From positions 3,807,001-3,871,000 of the forward strand of contig NZ_JARVTG010000001.1 of the NCBI RefSeq assembly GCF_029846635.1: a DNA stretch of 64,000 nucleotides, read 5' to 3'. Every line of letters starts with the position of its first letter. Position 1 is the stretch's first letter. Position numbers and translations under genes: made by a program. Below are positions 43,034 through 54,520 of the stretch, piece by piece. A model generated the notes under the pieces. The model did not search any database and had not been told where the DNA came from. It saw only the letters and a program-made list of their open reading frames with translations. Source of the stretch: Pokkaliibacter sp. MBI-7 (GTDB taxonomy: Bacteria; Pseudomonadota; Gammaproteobacteria; Pseudomonadales; Balneatricaceae).

Positions 43034-44284
43034 ATGCAGCGTTTTTCCGGGTTCGGGCTGGCCAAACATGCCCTCAGTCACCATGAAAACTGGCAGCGGA
43101 TGTGGCGCAATCCGACGCCGAAGAAAGAATATGATGTGATCATCGTTGGTGGTGGCGGTCATGGTCTGGCCACGGCTTATTACCTGGCGAAAGAGCACGG
43201 CATCACCAACGTCGCAGTGATTGAAAAAGGCTGGCTGGGCGGTGGCAACACGGCACGTAACACCACCATCGTACGTTCCAACTATCTGTGGGACGAAGCT
43301 GCTCACCTATACGAGCACTCCATGAAGTTGTGGGAAGGGCTGTCACAGGACCTCAACTACAACGTGATGTTCTCCTCCCGGGGTGTGTATCACCTCTGCC
43401 ATACCCTGCATGACCTGCGTGAAGGTGAACGGCTGGTACATGCCAACCTGCTGAACGGTATCCCTAATGAGATGCTGGACAAGGATCAGGTGGCGCGTGA
43501 GATTCCGGCACTGAACTGCGGCAAGAATGCCCGTTATCCAGTGATGGGCGCCACCGTGCAGCGTCGCGGCGGGGTTGCCCGTCACGATGCGGTCGCCTGG
43601 GGCTTCGCCCGTGGTGCCGATGCGCTGGGTGTTGATCTGATTCAGCAAACCGAGGTGATCGGTTTCCGCCAGAGCAATGGCGTGATTGAGGGTGTTGAAA
43701 CCACTCGCGGCTTTATCGCTGCACCGGTAGTGGGCTGCGTAACTGCAGGTAACTCCGGGGTGATGGCTCAGCAGGCGGGTTTCCGTCTGCCACTGGAATC
43801 GCATCCCTTGCAGGCGCTGGTATCAGAGCCGATCAAACCGATTCTTGACTGCGTCGTGATGTCTAACCATGTACACGGTTACGTCAGCCAGTCTGACAAG
43901 GGGGACCTGGTGATCGGCGCCGGTATCGACGGCTATAACGGCTATGGTCAGCGTGGCTCTTACAACACCATTGAGCATACGCTGTCAGCCATTGTTGAAA
44001 TGTTCCCTGTGTTCAGCCGTGTGCGCATGAACCGTCAGTGGGGTGGTATCGTCGATACCTGCCCGGATGCCTGCCCTATTATTTCTGCGACCCCTGTAAA
44101 AGGTCTGTTCTTCAACTGTGGATGGGGAACCGGTGGCTTCAAGGCTACACCCGGTTCAGGCAACGTCTTCGCTGCCACCCTGGCCAAACGTGAAGCGCAC
44201 CCGCTGGCCAAACCGTTCAGCATGGACCGGTTCTATTCCGGTGCACTGATCGACGAGCACGGCGCTGCTGGCGTAGCCCACTGA
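43034..44284 (+). CDS. soxB: Sarcosine oxidase beta subunit
   Basis: This 416-residue flavoprotein has the FAD loop VIIVGGGGHGLATAYYLAKE (about 36-55) and the following VIEKGWLGGGNTARNTT. H184 in the stretch ARHDAVAWG lies about where the family carries the histidine linked to FMN; I infer that by position only. AAGGAG lies 9 bases before the ATG. With SoxA, SoxD and SoxG it forms the heterotetramer that oxidises sarcosine to glycine, handing the methyl carbon to THF. Cytoplasmic. Confidence 0.95.
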   Translation: MQRFSGFGLAKHALSHHENWQRMWRNPTPKKEYDVIIVGGGGHGLATAYYLAKEHGITNVAVIEKGWLGGGNTARNTTIVRSNYLWDEAAHLYEHSMKLWEGLSQDLNYNVMFSSRGVYHLCHTLHDLREGERLVHANLLNGIPNEMLDKDQVAREIPALNCGKNARYPVMGATVQRRGGVARHDAVAWGFARGADALGVDLIQQTEVIGFRQSNGVIEGVETTRGFIAAPVVGCVTAGNSGVMAQQAGFRLPLESHPLQALVSEPIKPILDCVVMSNHVHGYVSQSDKGDLVIGAGIDGYNGYGQRGSYNTIEHTLSAIVEMFPVFSRVRMNRQWGGIVDTCPDACPIISATPVKGLFFNCGWGTGGFKATPGSGNVFAATLAKREAHPLAKPFSMDRFYSGALIDEHGAAGVAH

Positions 44285-44301
44285 TCCACAGGAGAGAAAT
44301 C

Positions 44302-44607
44302 ATGCTGCATATCTATTGTCCTTACTGTGGTGAAAACCGGGATCAGGACGAATTCAAAGCCAAGGGTGAGGCCCATATCAGCCGTCCCCTCGACCCCATG
44401 GGCTGCACTGACCAGCAGTGGGGTGATTACATGTTCTTCCGCAAGAACCCACGCGGTGTCCACCATGAAATGTGGTACCACGTGGCAGGCTGCCGCAAGT
44501 TCTTCAACATGACCCGTGATACCGTCACCTACCGTATATACGAGACCTACAAAATGGGTGAACAGCCCAGCGTCACTGCGGAAAGTCTGGCAGGAGGTCA
44601 GTCATGA
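44302..44607 (+). CDS. soxD: Sarcosine oxidase delta subunit
   Basis: This 101-residue zinc-binding subunit has cysteines in IYCPYCGENRDQDEF (CxxC) with further ligands near HVAGCRKFF. RKNPRGVHHEMWYHVAGC is the family signature. It lies 17 bases after soxB and overlaps soxA as ATGA, so the subunits are made together. Confidence 0.95.
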   Translation: MLHIYCPYCGENRDQDEFKAKGEAHISRPLDPMGCTDQQWGDYMFFRKNPRGVHHEMWYHVAGCRKFFNMTRDTVTYRIYETYKMGEQPSVTAESLAGGQS

Positions 44608-47600
44608 GCACTGTATCCAGCAAAAAATCTGCGTCCAGAAAAGTGGCGCAAAGCAACCGTCTGACCCGTGGCGGTCGCATCAATCGCAACAAGCCACTGA
44701 AGTTCAGTTACAACGGCAAGACCTACGAAGGTTTTGAAGGCGACACCCTGGCGTCAGCATTGCTGGCCAACGGTGTCGATATCATCGGTCGCAGCTTCAA
44801 ATACAGCCGCCCACGCGGCATCTTCGCGGCCGGTGCTGAAGAGCCTAATGCCATCATGCAGCTGGGCGCTACCGAAGCGACACAGATCCCCAACGTGCGT
44901 GCGACCCAGCAGGAACTGTTTGACGGGCTGGTGAGCAACAGCGTTAACGGCTGGCCCAACGCCGATACGGATCTGATGAGCTATATCGGTAAGGCCGGCG
45001 GCAAGATGATGCCCCCGGGCTTCTACTACAAGACCTTCATGTACCCTGAGTCCATGTGGATGACTTACGAAAAGTACATCCGTAAGGCGGCGGGTCTGGG
45101 TCGTGCTCCTGCAGAGTGGGATCCTGACACCTATGACAAGATGAATCACCACTGCGACGTGCTGGTCGTGGGCGCAGGTCCGGCAGGCCTGATGGCTGCC
45201 CTGACCGCCGCGCGTGCTGGTGCACGAGTCATCATTGCGGATGAGCAGCAGGAGTTCGGCGGCAGTCTGCTGCATTCTGCTGATACCATCGGTGGCCTGC
45301 CGGCCGCGGAGTGGGTCAAAGGCATCGTTACTGAATTGCAGCGTTATGAAGACGTGCTGTTGCTTAGCCGTGCCACTGTCAATGGCTATCACGATCACAA
45401 CTTCCTGACCATTCATGAGCGCCGTACCGATCACCTGACCGACCGCGCCCCCCTGAATATGTCTCGCCAGCGTATGCACAAGGTGCGTGCCGAGTGGGTC
45501 ATCCTGGCCACGGGCGCTCATGAGCGTCCTCTGGTGTATGCCAACAATGATGTTCCCGGCAACATGCTGGCCAGTGCTGTCTCCACCTACATCCGCCGTT
45601 ATGGTGTGGTGCCCGGTAACAAGCTGGTATTGATGACCACCAACGATGACGCCTATCAGACCGCGCTGGACTGGAAACTGGCGGGTCGTGACGTGGTGGC
45701 TATTGTCGATACCCGAGCCAATCCAACAGGCGCTCTGGTAGAAGAAGCACGTAAGCTGGGGATTCGTCTGATTCCTGGTTCTGCGGTTATCGATGTGGAA
45801 GGTGGCAAGCGTGTGCACGGTGCCGTCTGCTGCAGTATCGATGCAACAGGTAGCAAGGTGACCAGCGGTAAGGAAGTGCTTACCTGCGATACTATCGCCA
45901 GCTCAGGCGGCTGGAGTCCGGTGGTGCATCTGTCCTGCCATACCGGCAGTCGTCCGGTCTGGAATGACGAGATCATCGGTTTTGTACCGGGTGCCGCCAA
46001 GGAGCAGCGTCTGTGTGCTGGTGCAGTACATGGTGTTTATGGTCTGGGCAAGGTGCTTGAAGATGGTGTCAACGCTGCTCAGCAGGCCGTGGCTGCTCTT
46101 AAGCTGAACCAGCCTGAAGTAGAACTGCCATCCACCTTTGAGCCGGTGAAAAGCCCTGCCATGGCGCTGTTTTATGTACCGCATGTGAAGCCTGTATCCC
46201 GTGCGCCCAAGCAGTTTGTCGATTTGCAGAACGACGTCACCGCGGGCGGCATTGCACTGGCTACTCGTGAAGGTTTCGAGTCCATCGAGCACGTCAAGCG
46301 CTACACTGCCATGGGCTTCGGTACCGATCAGGGTAAGCTCGGTAACATTAACGGTATGGCGATTGCCGCCATGACGATGGGTAAGACGATTGCCGAAACC
46401 GGCACCACGATCTTCCGCCCCAACTACACGCCCGTGACGTTCGGTGCAGTGGCCGGGCGTGATGCAGGTCACCTGTTTGACGTCAAACGTTTCACTGCCA
46501 TGCACAAATGGCATGTAGAGCAGGGCGCAGAGTTTGAAGATGTGGGTCAGTGGAAACGCCCCTGGTACTACCCCAAAGCGGGCGAGTCGCTGCATGATGC
46601 AGTGAACCGTGAGAGTAAGGCGGTCCGTGACAGTGTGGGTATTCTGGATGCATCAACCCTCGGCAAGATCGACATTCAGGGGCCGGGTGCACGTGAGTTC
46701 CTCAACCGCATCTATACCAACGCCTGGGCCAAGCTGGATGTGGGCAAGTGCCGCTATGGTCTGATGTGCCACGAAGACGGTATGGTCTTTGATGACGGTG
46801 TGACCTCCTGCCTGGGTGATAATCACTTCCTGATGACCACCACCACCGGTGGTGCGGCAGGTGTCATGGAGTGGCTGGAACTGTGGCACCAGACTGAATG
46901 GCCAGAGCTGGAGGTGTACTTCACCTCCGTGACTGATCACTGGTCAACACTGACCATTTCCGGTCCCAACAGTCGTAAGCTGCTGGCGGAACTGACCAGT
47001 GATATCGATCTGGACAAAGACACCTTCAAGTTCATGGACTGGCGTGCAGGTACCGTCGCTGGTGTACCGGCACGGGTATTCCGTATCAGCTTCACCGGTG
47101 AGTTGTCCTACGAGATCAACGTTCAGGCTAACTATGGCCTGCACGTCTGGGAGAAGCTGTTCGAGCACGGTGCCAAGTACAACCTGACCCCCTATGGTAC
47201 AGAGACCATGCACGTACTGCGTGCCGAGAAAGGTTTCATCATTGTTGGTCAGGACACGGATGGTTCGGTCAACCCGTTCGACTTGAACATGGGCTGGGCA
47301 GTGGGCAAGAACAAGCCTTTCAGCTTCCTGGGTCAGCGTGGTATGCAGCGTGAAGACTGCGTGCGTGATAACCGTAAGCAGCTGGTGGGTTTGAAGTGCA
47401 GCGATAGCTCGGTCGTGCTGCCGGAAGGCGCGCAACTGGTCGACAATCCCAAGCATCCGGTGCCGGTACCCATGCTGGGCCATGTCACTTCCAGCTACTA
47501 CAGCCCCAATCTGGGCCACGGTGTTGCCATGGCACTGATCAAAGGTGGTCTGTCACGCATGGGAGACAAAGTGTATGCACCTCTGCGTGATGGTCGTGTG

Positions 47601-47663
47601 ATCGAAGCTGAAATCTGCTCTTCCGTATTCCTGGATCCGAAAGGAGAACGTCAAAATGTCTGA
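44604..47663 (+). CDS. soxA: Sarcosine oxidase alpha subunit
   Basis: This 1019-residue large subunit begins with a ferredoxin-like fold domain (LKFSYNGKTYEGFEGDTLAS, RSFKYSRPRGIFAAG). A dinucleotide-binding domain follows (DVLVVGAGPAGLMAALTAA, near 188) that binds NAD. The C-terminal about 380 residues resemble the glycine-cleavage T protein (RDSVGILDASTLGKIDIQGP, FRISFTGELSYEINV), which binds THF and accepts the one-carbon unit. The length is normal for the family. Overlaps with soxD (4 bases) and soxG (8 bases) show tight coupling. Confidence 0.96.
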   Translation: MSTVSSKKSASRKVAQSNRLTRGGRINRNKPLKFSYNGKTYEGFEGDTLASALLANGVDIIGRSFKYSRPRGIFAAGAEEPNAIMQLGATEATQIPNVRATQQELFDGLVSNSVNGWPNADTDLMSYIGKAGGKMMPPGFYYKTFMYPESMWMTYEKYIRKAAGLGRAPAEWDPDTYDKMNHHCDVLVVGAGPAGLMAALTAARAGARVIIADEQQEFGGSLLHSADTIGGLPAAEWVKGIVTELQRYEDVLLLSRATVNGYHDHNFLTIHERRTDHLTDRAPLNMSRQRMHKVRAEWVILATGAHERPLVYANNDVPGNMLASAVSTYIRRYGVVPGNKLVLMTTNDDAYQTALDWKLAGRDVVAIVDTRANPTGALVEEARKLGIRLIPGSAVIDVEGGKRVHGAVCCSIDATGSKVTSGKEVLTCDTIASSGGWSPVVHLSCHTGSRPVWNDEIIGFVPGAAKEQRLCAGAVHGVYGLGKVLEDGVNAAQQAVAALKLNQPEVELPSTFEPVKSPAMALFYVPHVKPVSRAPKQFVDLQNDVTAGGIALATREGFESIEHVKRYTAMGFGTDQGKLGNINGMAIAAMTMGKTIAETGTTIFRPNYTPVTFGAVAGRDAGHLFDVKRFTAMHKWHVEQGAEFEDVGQWKRPWYYPKAGESLHDAVNRESKAVRDSVGILDASTLGKIDIQGPGAREFLNRIYTNAWAKLDVGKCRYGLMCHEDGMVFDDGVTSCLGDNHFLMTTTTGGAAGVMEWLELWHQTEWPELEVYFTSVTDHWSTLTISGPNSRKLLAELTSDIDLDKDTFKFMDWRAGTVAGVPARVFRISFTGELSYEINVQANYGLHVWEKLFEHGAKYNLTPYGTETMHVLRAEKGFIIVGQDTDGSVNPFDLNMGWAVGKNKPFSFLGQRGMQREDCVRDNRKQLVGLKCSDSSVVLPEGAQLVDNPKHPVPVPMLGHVTSSYYSPNLGHGVAMALIKGGLSRMGDKVYAPLRDGRVIEAEICSSVFLDPKGERQNV

Positions 47664-48336
47664 AGTGGCTAAAGCCCAAGTAGTTGAAGAAAGCTCGGCC
47701 GCCGTCAGCAAGGTGGCGGTTCTCCAGCAGCGTGCTGGTGCCGGAGTACAGGCCGAGTCGCCATTGTATCACGTCGGTCTGGATCATCTGGCGCTGAATG
47801 TTCACCAGCGTGGTGGTGTGGTGCTGCGTGAGAAGAAATTGCTGGGTCATCTGGTACTGCGTGGTAGCAGCGCCAATGCATCCTTGCTAAAAGGCGTCAA
47901 GAAGGTACTGGGCGTAGAGTTACCTTTGGCACCGCTCAGTTGTAGCGCCAAAGGCGCGACCAGCATCCAGTGGATGGGCCCTGATGAGTGGTTGATTCTG
48001 GTGGAAGGGGGCAGTGAGTTTGATATCGAGCTGGCCCTGCGCAATGCCATTGATGGTCACTTGTCACTGGTGAATGTCAGCGGTGGTCAAACCGTGCTGG
48101 AGCTGTCTGGTCCTGATGCACGTAAAGTGCTGCAGAAATCCACACCCTATGACGTGCATCCTGGTTCATTTCCAGTGGGGAAATGTGTAACTACCGTCTT
48201 CGCTAAAACGCAGGTACTACTGCAACGCACCGGTGAAGACAGCTACGAGATGGTGGTACGTCGCAGCTTCAGTGACTACATGTGGTTGTGGCTGCAGGAC
48301 GCCAGCGCAGAATACGGCTTGGTGATCAAGGCGTAA
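47656..48336 (+). CDS. soxG: Sarcosine oxidase gamma subunit
   Basis: This 226-residue protein shows SIQWMGPDEWLILVEGG, VNVSGGQTVLELSGPDARKV and RRSFSDYMWLWLQDAS, the GcvT-like blocks of SoxG. It closes the operon; a terminator lies 84 bases downstream. Its N-terminal 40 residues are variable. It overlaps soxA by 8 bases. Confidence 0.93.
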   Translation: MSEVAKAQVVEESSAAVSKVAVLQQRAGAGVQAESPLYHVGLDHLALNVHQRGGVVLREKKLLGHLVLRGSSANASLLKGVKKVLGVELPLAPLSCSAKGATSIQWMGPDEWLILVEGGSEFDIELALRNAIDGHLSLVNVSGGQTVLELSGPDARKVLQKSTPYDVHPGSFPVGKCVTTVFAKTQVLLQRTGEDSYEMVVRRSFSDYMWLWLQDASAEYGLVIKA

Positions 48337-48419
48337 TGTCAGCCAGACGTTGTCTGGGCTGATGTATCGGGACGACTGACGGCGGTCAGTTGGTCCCTGT
48401 GTGTTTGCTACACTTTTTT

Positions 48420-48469
48420 GCCCGATATGGATCTTCCTCGCAATGTGACCATATCGGGCATTTTCTTTT
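48420..48469 (+). terminator. Intrinsic terminator of the sox operon
   Basis: GCCCGATATGG (48420-48430) and CCATATCGGGC (48449-48459) pair perfectly over 11 bases, then ATTTTCTTTT follows. The remaining 48470-48700 before motA holds no gene; no flagellar-type promoter could be made out there. Confidence 0.85.
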
Positions 48470-48700
48470 GTACTGCACTGCTTTGGCCACCCGCAGAGGT
48501 GCCAGCAACTGGGTCAGTACTCTGATGGCGCCGCTTTATTCTCCGTAGCTGCCAGTTGAAAAATTCCCTCATTTCCTCAATCTTTGTTGCCTGTGTTGTA
48601 ATACTTTTCTCTTTTACAGTTTCTATTCGTGTCAGCTACAGTGGTGTTGGCTTACTGTGCTGAAATCCGTCTCTAATTCTCATCGTGCGATAACCCCACC

Positions 48701-49561
48701 ATGTTCAAAATCGTTGGAATGATTGTCATTTTTGCCTGCGTCATTGGCGGTTTCGTCATGGCGGGCGGTCAGATCATGGCGCTGTTCCAGCCCCTGGAGG
48801 TGCTGATTATCGGTGGTGCCTGTCTGGGGGCCTTCCTGCAGGCGAACCCGATTCGTATCTTCACCATCGTGCTCAAAAAATCGCCCACCATGTTCAAGGA
48901 GCGGTTTACTTATGAGTACTACACCTCCGTGCTGTGCATGATGTATGAGATTCTCAACAAGATTCGGCGTGACGGCTTGCTGTCGATAGAAGGTGATATT
49001 GATGATCCTTCTACCAGCCCGGTGTTCAGCAAGTATCCTGCGCTCCTCAAAGATGAGCGGCTGATGACCTATATCTGTGACTATTTACGTATCATGTCAC
49101 TGGGCAGCATGGCTCCCCATGAACTGGAAGGGTTGTTTGACATGGAGCTGAACAGTCTGAAAGAAGAGCTGGAGCATCCTGCTCATGCTGTTAACAAGGT
49201 TGCAGAAGGGTTGCCGGGATTCGGTATCGTGGCGGCAGTATTGGGGATCGTGGTGACCATGGGGATGCTGGGTGATGGTGACAAAGAGGCGTTGGGCCAT
49301 CACGTCGCCGCAGCGTTGGTGGGTACCTTCCTCGGTATTCTGGCCGCCTATGGCTTCTTTGGTCCGCTGGCAAACGTACTGGAGCATGATGCCAAGGAAG
49401 AGCTCAATCTGTATGAGTCAGTCAAAGCCTGCCTCATCGGTTCGGTATCCGGGCTGCCGCCTGCCATGTCGGTGGAGTTTGGTCGCAAAGTGCTGATGCC
49501 TGGCCATCGTCCCTCCTTCAAGGAGCTGGAAGAGTCCATCCGTAATATCGGCAAGAGTTAA
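48701..49561 (+). CDS. motA: Flagellar motor stator protein MotA
   Basis: This 286-residue membrane protein has four spans (IVIFACVIGGFVMAGGQIMA near the start, PLEVLIIGGACLGAFL, GFGIVAAVLGIVVTMGML, LVGTFLGILAAYGFFGPLA). A large cytoplasmic loop lies between spans 2 and 3. PAMSVEFGRKVLMPGHRPSF is the family C-terminal signature. It forms the proton channel with MotB. The motB start lies 12 bases downstream. Length and MotB partner fit the E. coli-type stator (295 residues) rather than PomA (about 255). Confidence 0.93.
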   Translation: MFKIVGMIVIFACVIGGFVMAGGQIMALFQPLEVLIIGGACLGAFLQANPIRIFTIVLKKSPTMFKERFTYEYYTSVLCMMYEILNKIRRDGLLSIEGDIDDPSTSPVFSKYPALLKDERLMTYICDYLRIMSLGSMAPHELEGLFDMELNSLKEELEHPAHAVNKVAEGLPGFGIVAAVLGIVVTMGMLGDGDKEALGHHVAAALVGTFLGILAAYGFFGPLANVLEHDAKEELNLYESVKACLIGSVSGLPPAMSVEFGRKVLMPGHRPSFKELEESIRNIGKS

Positions 49562-49573
49562 TGAGAGCGCGAC

Positions 49574-50641
49574 GTGGATAACAAACCTATCATCGTCAAG
49601 CGCGTCAAAAAATTCGCTGGTGGTCATCACGGTGGTGCCTGGAAAATAGCCTTTGCCGACTTTATGACGGCCATGATGGCCTTCTTTCTGGTGCTGTGGT
49701 TGCTGGGTGGTGCTACCGATGAGCAGCTGAAAGCTATTTCCAGTTATTTTCAGGATCCGATCGGCTTCTCTGATGCGAGTCCCTATGTTATCGATCTGGG
49801 TGGTTCACCCACTCCTGCTCCGCAAAAGACGCTTAATCCTGAATCTGTAACACAGGAAGGTGTACAGCAGATGACTAAGCAGGCCGAACCTCCGCCTGCG
49901 GCAGATAGCATCAACAATGGTGATGCTGCCAATGCAAAAAGTAGCAGCACTCAGGATCAGCAGGATCAGGATAATCTGGCACAGATGCTCAGAGAGCTGC
50001 AGGCGAGGGTGGAGAATACCCCCGAGCTCAAGCGCTTTCAGGATCAGATTCACTTTGAAATTACCCAGGACGGGCTGCGCATCCAGATTCAGGACTCCAA
50101 GGAAAAGCCCATGTTTAATGTGGGCAGCGACAAGCTGGATCCGCATTTTGAGGACATGCTGCTGGATCTGGGAGATGTCATTAAGCGCCTGCCCAACAAG
50201 ATCAGCATCAGTGGCCATACGGATGCCAAGTCCTATTACGATACTGCTGAGTTCAGTAACTGGGAGTTATCTACAGAGCGTGCCAACGCTGCTCGCCGGG
50301 CTCTGGTAGAGGGTGGCTACCCGGAAGATCAGATCGCCCGTATCGTCGGCTATGCTGCCTCCGCCTTGTACGACCCACAGGATCCCTACAATCCCCGGAA
50401 CCGCCGGATTGATATCATCGTTCTGAACAAGAAGGCGGAAGAGGCTATCCGTCAGGGTGAGGAAAACGGTGGCAATATCAGCAAGGGTGACAAAGACACC
50501 ATTAATCCCGAGTCGATTCAGGCCGAACCGAAGGCGCCTGCTGGTGCTTCTGCCACTTCTCCTGCGGGGTCCTCGCCCGGTGCTACGCCTAATGCACCAG
50601 CAGAAGGCGCGGGGAATGCTGCTCCCACGGCTACGCCCTGA
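49574..50641 (+). CDS. motB: Flagellar motor stator protein MotB
   Basis: This 355-residue protein has one N-terminal span (AFADFMTAMMAFFLVLWLLG, about 27-46) containing D29, the proton-binding residue (D32 in E. coli). A Gln/Asp/Pro-rich linker follows, then an OmpA-like peptidoglycan-binding domain (KISISGHTDAKSYY, ELSTERANAARRALVEGG, NRRIDIIVLNK). The tail is a Pro/Ala/Thr-rich stretch of about 50 residues. The start is GTG at 49574. A terminator follows. Confidence 0.93.
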   Translation: MDNKPIIVKRVKKFAGGHHGGAWKIAFADFMTAMMAFFLVLWLLGGATDEQLKAISSYFQDPIGFSDASPYVIDLGGSPTPAPQKTLNPESVTQEGVQQMTKQAEPPPAADSINNGDAANAKSSSTQDQQDQDNLAQMLRELQARVENTPELKRFQDQIHFEITQDGLRIQIQDSKEKPMFNVGSDKLDPHFEDMLLDLGDVIKRLPNKISISGHTDAKSYYDTAEFSNWELSTERANAARRALVEGGYPEDQIARIVGYAASALYDPQDPYNPRNRRIDIIVLNKKAEEAIRQGEENGGNISKGDKDTINPESIQAEPKAPAGASATSPAGSSPGATPNAPAEGAGNAAPTATP

Positions 50642-50828
50642 TAGTGGGCATGTAAAACTATGGCCACTGCATTCAATGAGTGCGCCACGAGTAATATTCA
50701 GGTCGTTTAACGACACTCTGCTGGGCGTGATTTGGCGAAAATACGGGCTAGGTTGACTGGAGCGTTTCCGGTCTTAAGGGAAAACCGCACGCCGTAGCCC
50801 TCACCCTTTGCCGGTGTGTCATATCCTC

Positions 50829-50861
50829 CCTCCATCGCTGTAAGGTGATGGAGGTTTTTTT
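50829..50861 (+). terminator. Intrinsic terminator after motAB
   Basis: CCTCCATC and GATGGAGG pair over 8 bases around a 10-base loop and are followed by seven T. It lies 188 bases past motB. Confidence 0.85.
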
Positions 50862-50887
50862 ATTACCACTTTGAGTTGACGCGTACT

Positions 50888-51334
50888 TCAGGTGTGCAGC
50901 AACGGACGAAGCTGATCGATGAGTCGATTCGGAAATTGCCGGTAATCAGGGTAGGGGGTCAACAGAAGCGAACCCTTGCGCCACACCTGACCCGTTACTA
51001 TCTCCTGGCACTGTGAGTGCGTCATCCCCAGCCCCTCCCAATTAGCCCTGCCAGCCACCCAATGCCATCCCCCGTGCTGAGCTAGCGAAGTGCTCTGGCA
51101 CAGCAACGCTTCGTGCTGAAGCAGTTGCTGATCGCGATAGCTTCGCCAGTCAGCTGATGGGCTGGCGAGCTTGGCATAAATGGTGAGGATCTTACGCCAG
51201 TGGTTGCTGTTGGCGTTGATCAGTGCTGGAACGTTTGGGTGTTGCGGATCAATGTCTGGCGGCAATAGCGGGCAGTGAGGGATATAGAGCGTGACATGAG
51301 GCGCTTGGCTGCCGAGATGCAAGCTTGTGTTCAT
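50888..51334 (-). CDS. Unrecognised conserved-looking protein
   Basis: This 148-residue protein has no signal peptide or membrane span. It is rich in His, Pro and Trp (VTLYIPHCPLLPPDIDPQHP, NHWRKILTIYAKLASP, GGWHWVAGRANWEGLGM). I do not recognise the family. The ATG at 51332-51334 begins 6 bases after the stop of the gene upstream (a GTG at 51337 is also possible), so the pair is probably one unit. It is convergent with motAB, separated by the motAB terminator. Confidence 0.5.
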   Translation of the reverse strand: MNTSLHLGSQAPHVTLYIPHCPLLPPDIDPQHPNVPALINANSNHWRKILTIYAKLASPSADWRSYRDQQLLQHEALLCQSTSLAQHGGWHWVAGRANWEGLGMTHSQCQEIVTGQVWRKGSLLLTPYPDYRQFPNRLIDQLRPLLHT

Positions 51335-51340
51335 CACTGT

Positions 51341-52054
51341 TCAGGCAAGCCCAAAATGCAATGCCACTACTGCCAGCATGATAGCGGTAAGCACGATCAG
51401 AAACTGGCGCTGCCAGCGCTCCCAGAAATCTTCCTCCTCCCCCTGCCAAAGCGGATCCTGTTCTTCCGGGGTGATAGTCCGAGCTGGTGCAGGTGCCTGC
51501 ATTGCTCGCTGCCTTATTGCCTGCCAGCGTTGCAAACCTGATTTGTACCGCTGTTCATGCATTAGTTGCAGTTGTTCTGCCTCCTCTGTCCCAGAGATAT
51601 CACCTTGCTCCCTGCAGACGGCGCTCAAATGCGTATACAGGCAGGTCAGAAAGTGTTCCTGCAGGAAATCCTGCACGTCCTGACTGTTACTGAGATGTTT
51701 ACCGCGGCAAAGCTCATCGGCAATAGCCAGGCTTTCTTCCAGCTGCAATCGTGCACCGGCCAGATCTCCTGCCTGCTGCATTGCCAGCGCTAACTCTGCA
51801 TGAACTGCAGGTCCGTAGGCCATGCTGGACTGGCGAATTAAAGGCTGAGCCTGACGCAATAAATGGATCGCTTCATTCAGCTGACCACACAGGCGCGCTT
51901 CTGCCGCACGGCGGCGCAATGACGCAATCTCACGGTGCAAGGCACTGAGGGTGCGAGTGCGAAGTAATGACGGAGCATTGATCAAAAAGCTGGAAGAATG
52001 GAGTGGTTGCAGACCGGGGAGAGTCATACGAGCAACAACTGGGGGCGTGTTCAT
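51341..52054 (-). CDS. TPR-like protein with C-terminal membrane anchor, function unknown
   Basis: This 237-residue protein, from the ATG at 52052-52054 (AAGG 4 bases upstream), has helical, TPR-like repeats in residues about 35-150 (ARLCGQLNEAIHLLRQAQPL, AELALAMQQAGDLAGARLQL). A charged linker follows, with one C-terminal span at the end (FLIVLTAIMLAVVALHFGLA). That topology means a cytoplasmic domain tail-anchored in the inner membrane. A GTG at 52078 could add 8 residues. I do not recognise the family; it could be a scaffold for a membrane complex. Confidence 0.55.
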   Translation of the reverse strand: MNTPPVVARMTLPGLQPLHSSSFLINAPSLLRTRTLSALHREIASLRRRAAEARLCGQLNEAIHLLRQAQPLIRQSSMAYGPAVHAELALAMQQAGDLAGARLQLEESLAIADELCRGKHLSNSQDVQDFLQEHFLTCLYTHLSAVCREQGDISGTEEAEQLQLMHEQRYKSGLQRWQAIRQRAMQAPAPARTITPEEQDPLWQGEEEDFWERWQRQFLIVLTAIMLAVVALHFGLA

Positions 52055-52304
52055 AACACCTTCATCATGCCGTAACACTTATGGTGCCTGGCATGTCAGT
52101 GGGGATGCGCGGATTATAGCGCCTGATAGCCTGAAAAGGTGAGGATGTGGATCAAACTCTGGGATGTTTGGATAAAACAATAGTTCCAGAGAGCAGGCAT
52201 GAAATGCGGCTGGGCTCAGGGGGGGCGTGTGATCCTGATTTCCACAAGCAGGCATACACAAATGGTTTACAGGCAGTGAAAGTAGAGTCAGGTGGTTAAA
52301 CAAC

Positions 52305-52327
52305 AAAGCCCGCATGTGGCGGGCTTT
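52305..52327 (-). terminator. Terminator after the tRNA gene
   Basis: AAAGCCCGC and GCGGGCTTT pair over 9 bases with a 5-base loop, 45 bases beyond the tRNA 3' end on the minus strand. A T-rich stretch (TTTGTTGTTT) overlaps its end. Confidence 0.75.
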
Positions 52328-52371
52328 CGAGGGGGGGCATAGACTGATAGAGACAGCTATAAACAGGAATA

Positions 52372-52447
<76 letters not shown>

Positions 52448-52459
52448 GAAACGGCAGCG

Positions 52460-52488
52460 ATTATACCGACGCAGTGCAGCAGTGCCAA
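52460..52488 (-). promoter_or_regulatory. Promoter of the tRNA gene
   Basis: On the minus strand TTGGCA and TATAAT are separated by exactly 17 bases. The -10 ends 12 bases before the mature tRNA, with a GC-rich discriminator after it. This is a near-consensus sigma-70 promoter. Confidence 0.75.
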
Positions 52489-52535
52489 CACTCTTTAATA
52501 CTAAACTGTTGATTTTTTTACGATATAAGCAGGCT

Positions 52536-52575
52536 AAATGCACAAAAACCCACCAAGGTGGGTTTTTGTGCATTT
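52536..52575. terminator. Perfect palindromic terminator after rpoD
   Basis: A 40-base perfect palindrome, with arms AAATGCACAAAAACCCACC and its complement and a T-run (TTTTT) at the stem base on both strands. It ends 12 bases beyond the rpoD stop. It can stop transcription in either direction. Confidence 0.92.
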
Positions 52576-52587
52576 CGAGCTTAGTGA

Positions 52588-54447
<1,860 letters not shown>

Positions 54448-54491
54448 AGATACCCTATAGAACGTGACGCGAGTGAGGAACAAAGCCGCAT

Positions 54492-54520
54492 ATTATAACC
54501 TATAGACGGTTTTTTGTGCC
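54492..54520 (-). promoter_or_regulatory. Possible rpoD promoter
   Basis: A perfect TATAAT lies 44 bases before the rpoD ATG on the minus strand; 17 bases upstream is GGCACA, a poor -35. It would allow rpoD transcription apart from dnaG. Its use is unproven. Confidence 0.35.

Noticed and set aside
44754..45818. 354-codon open frame on the minus strand
   Set aside because: Antisense to soxA; no family features and His/Thr-rich composition typical of shadow frames.
48470..48700. Flagellar sigma-28 promoter before motA
   Set aside because: No TAAAG...GCCGATAA-like pair at proper spacing could be found.
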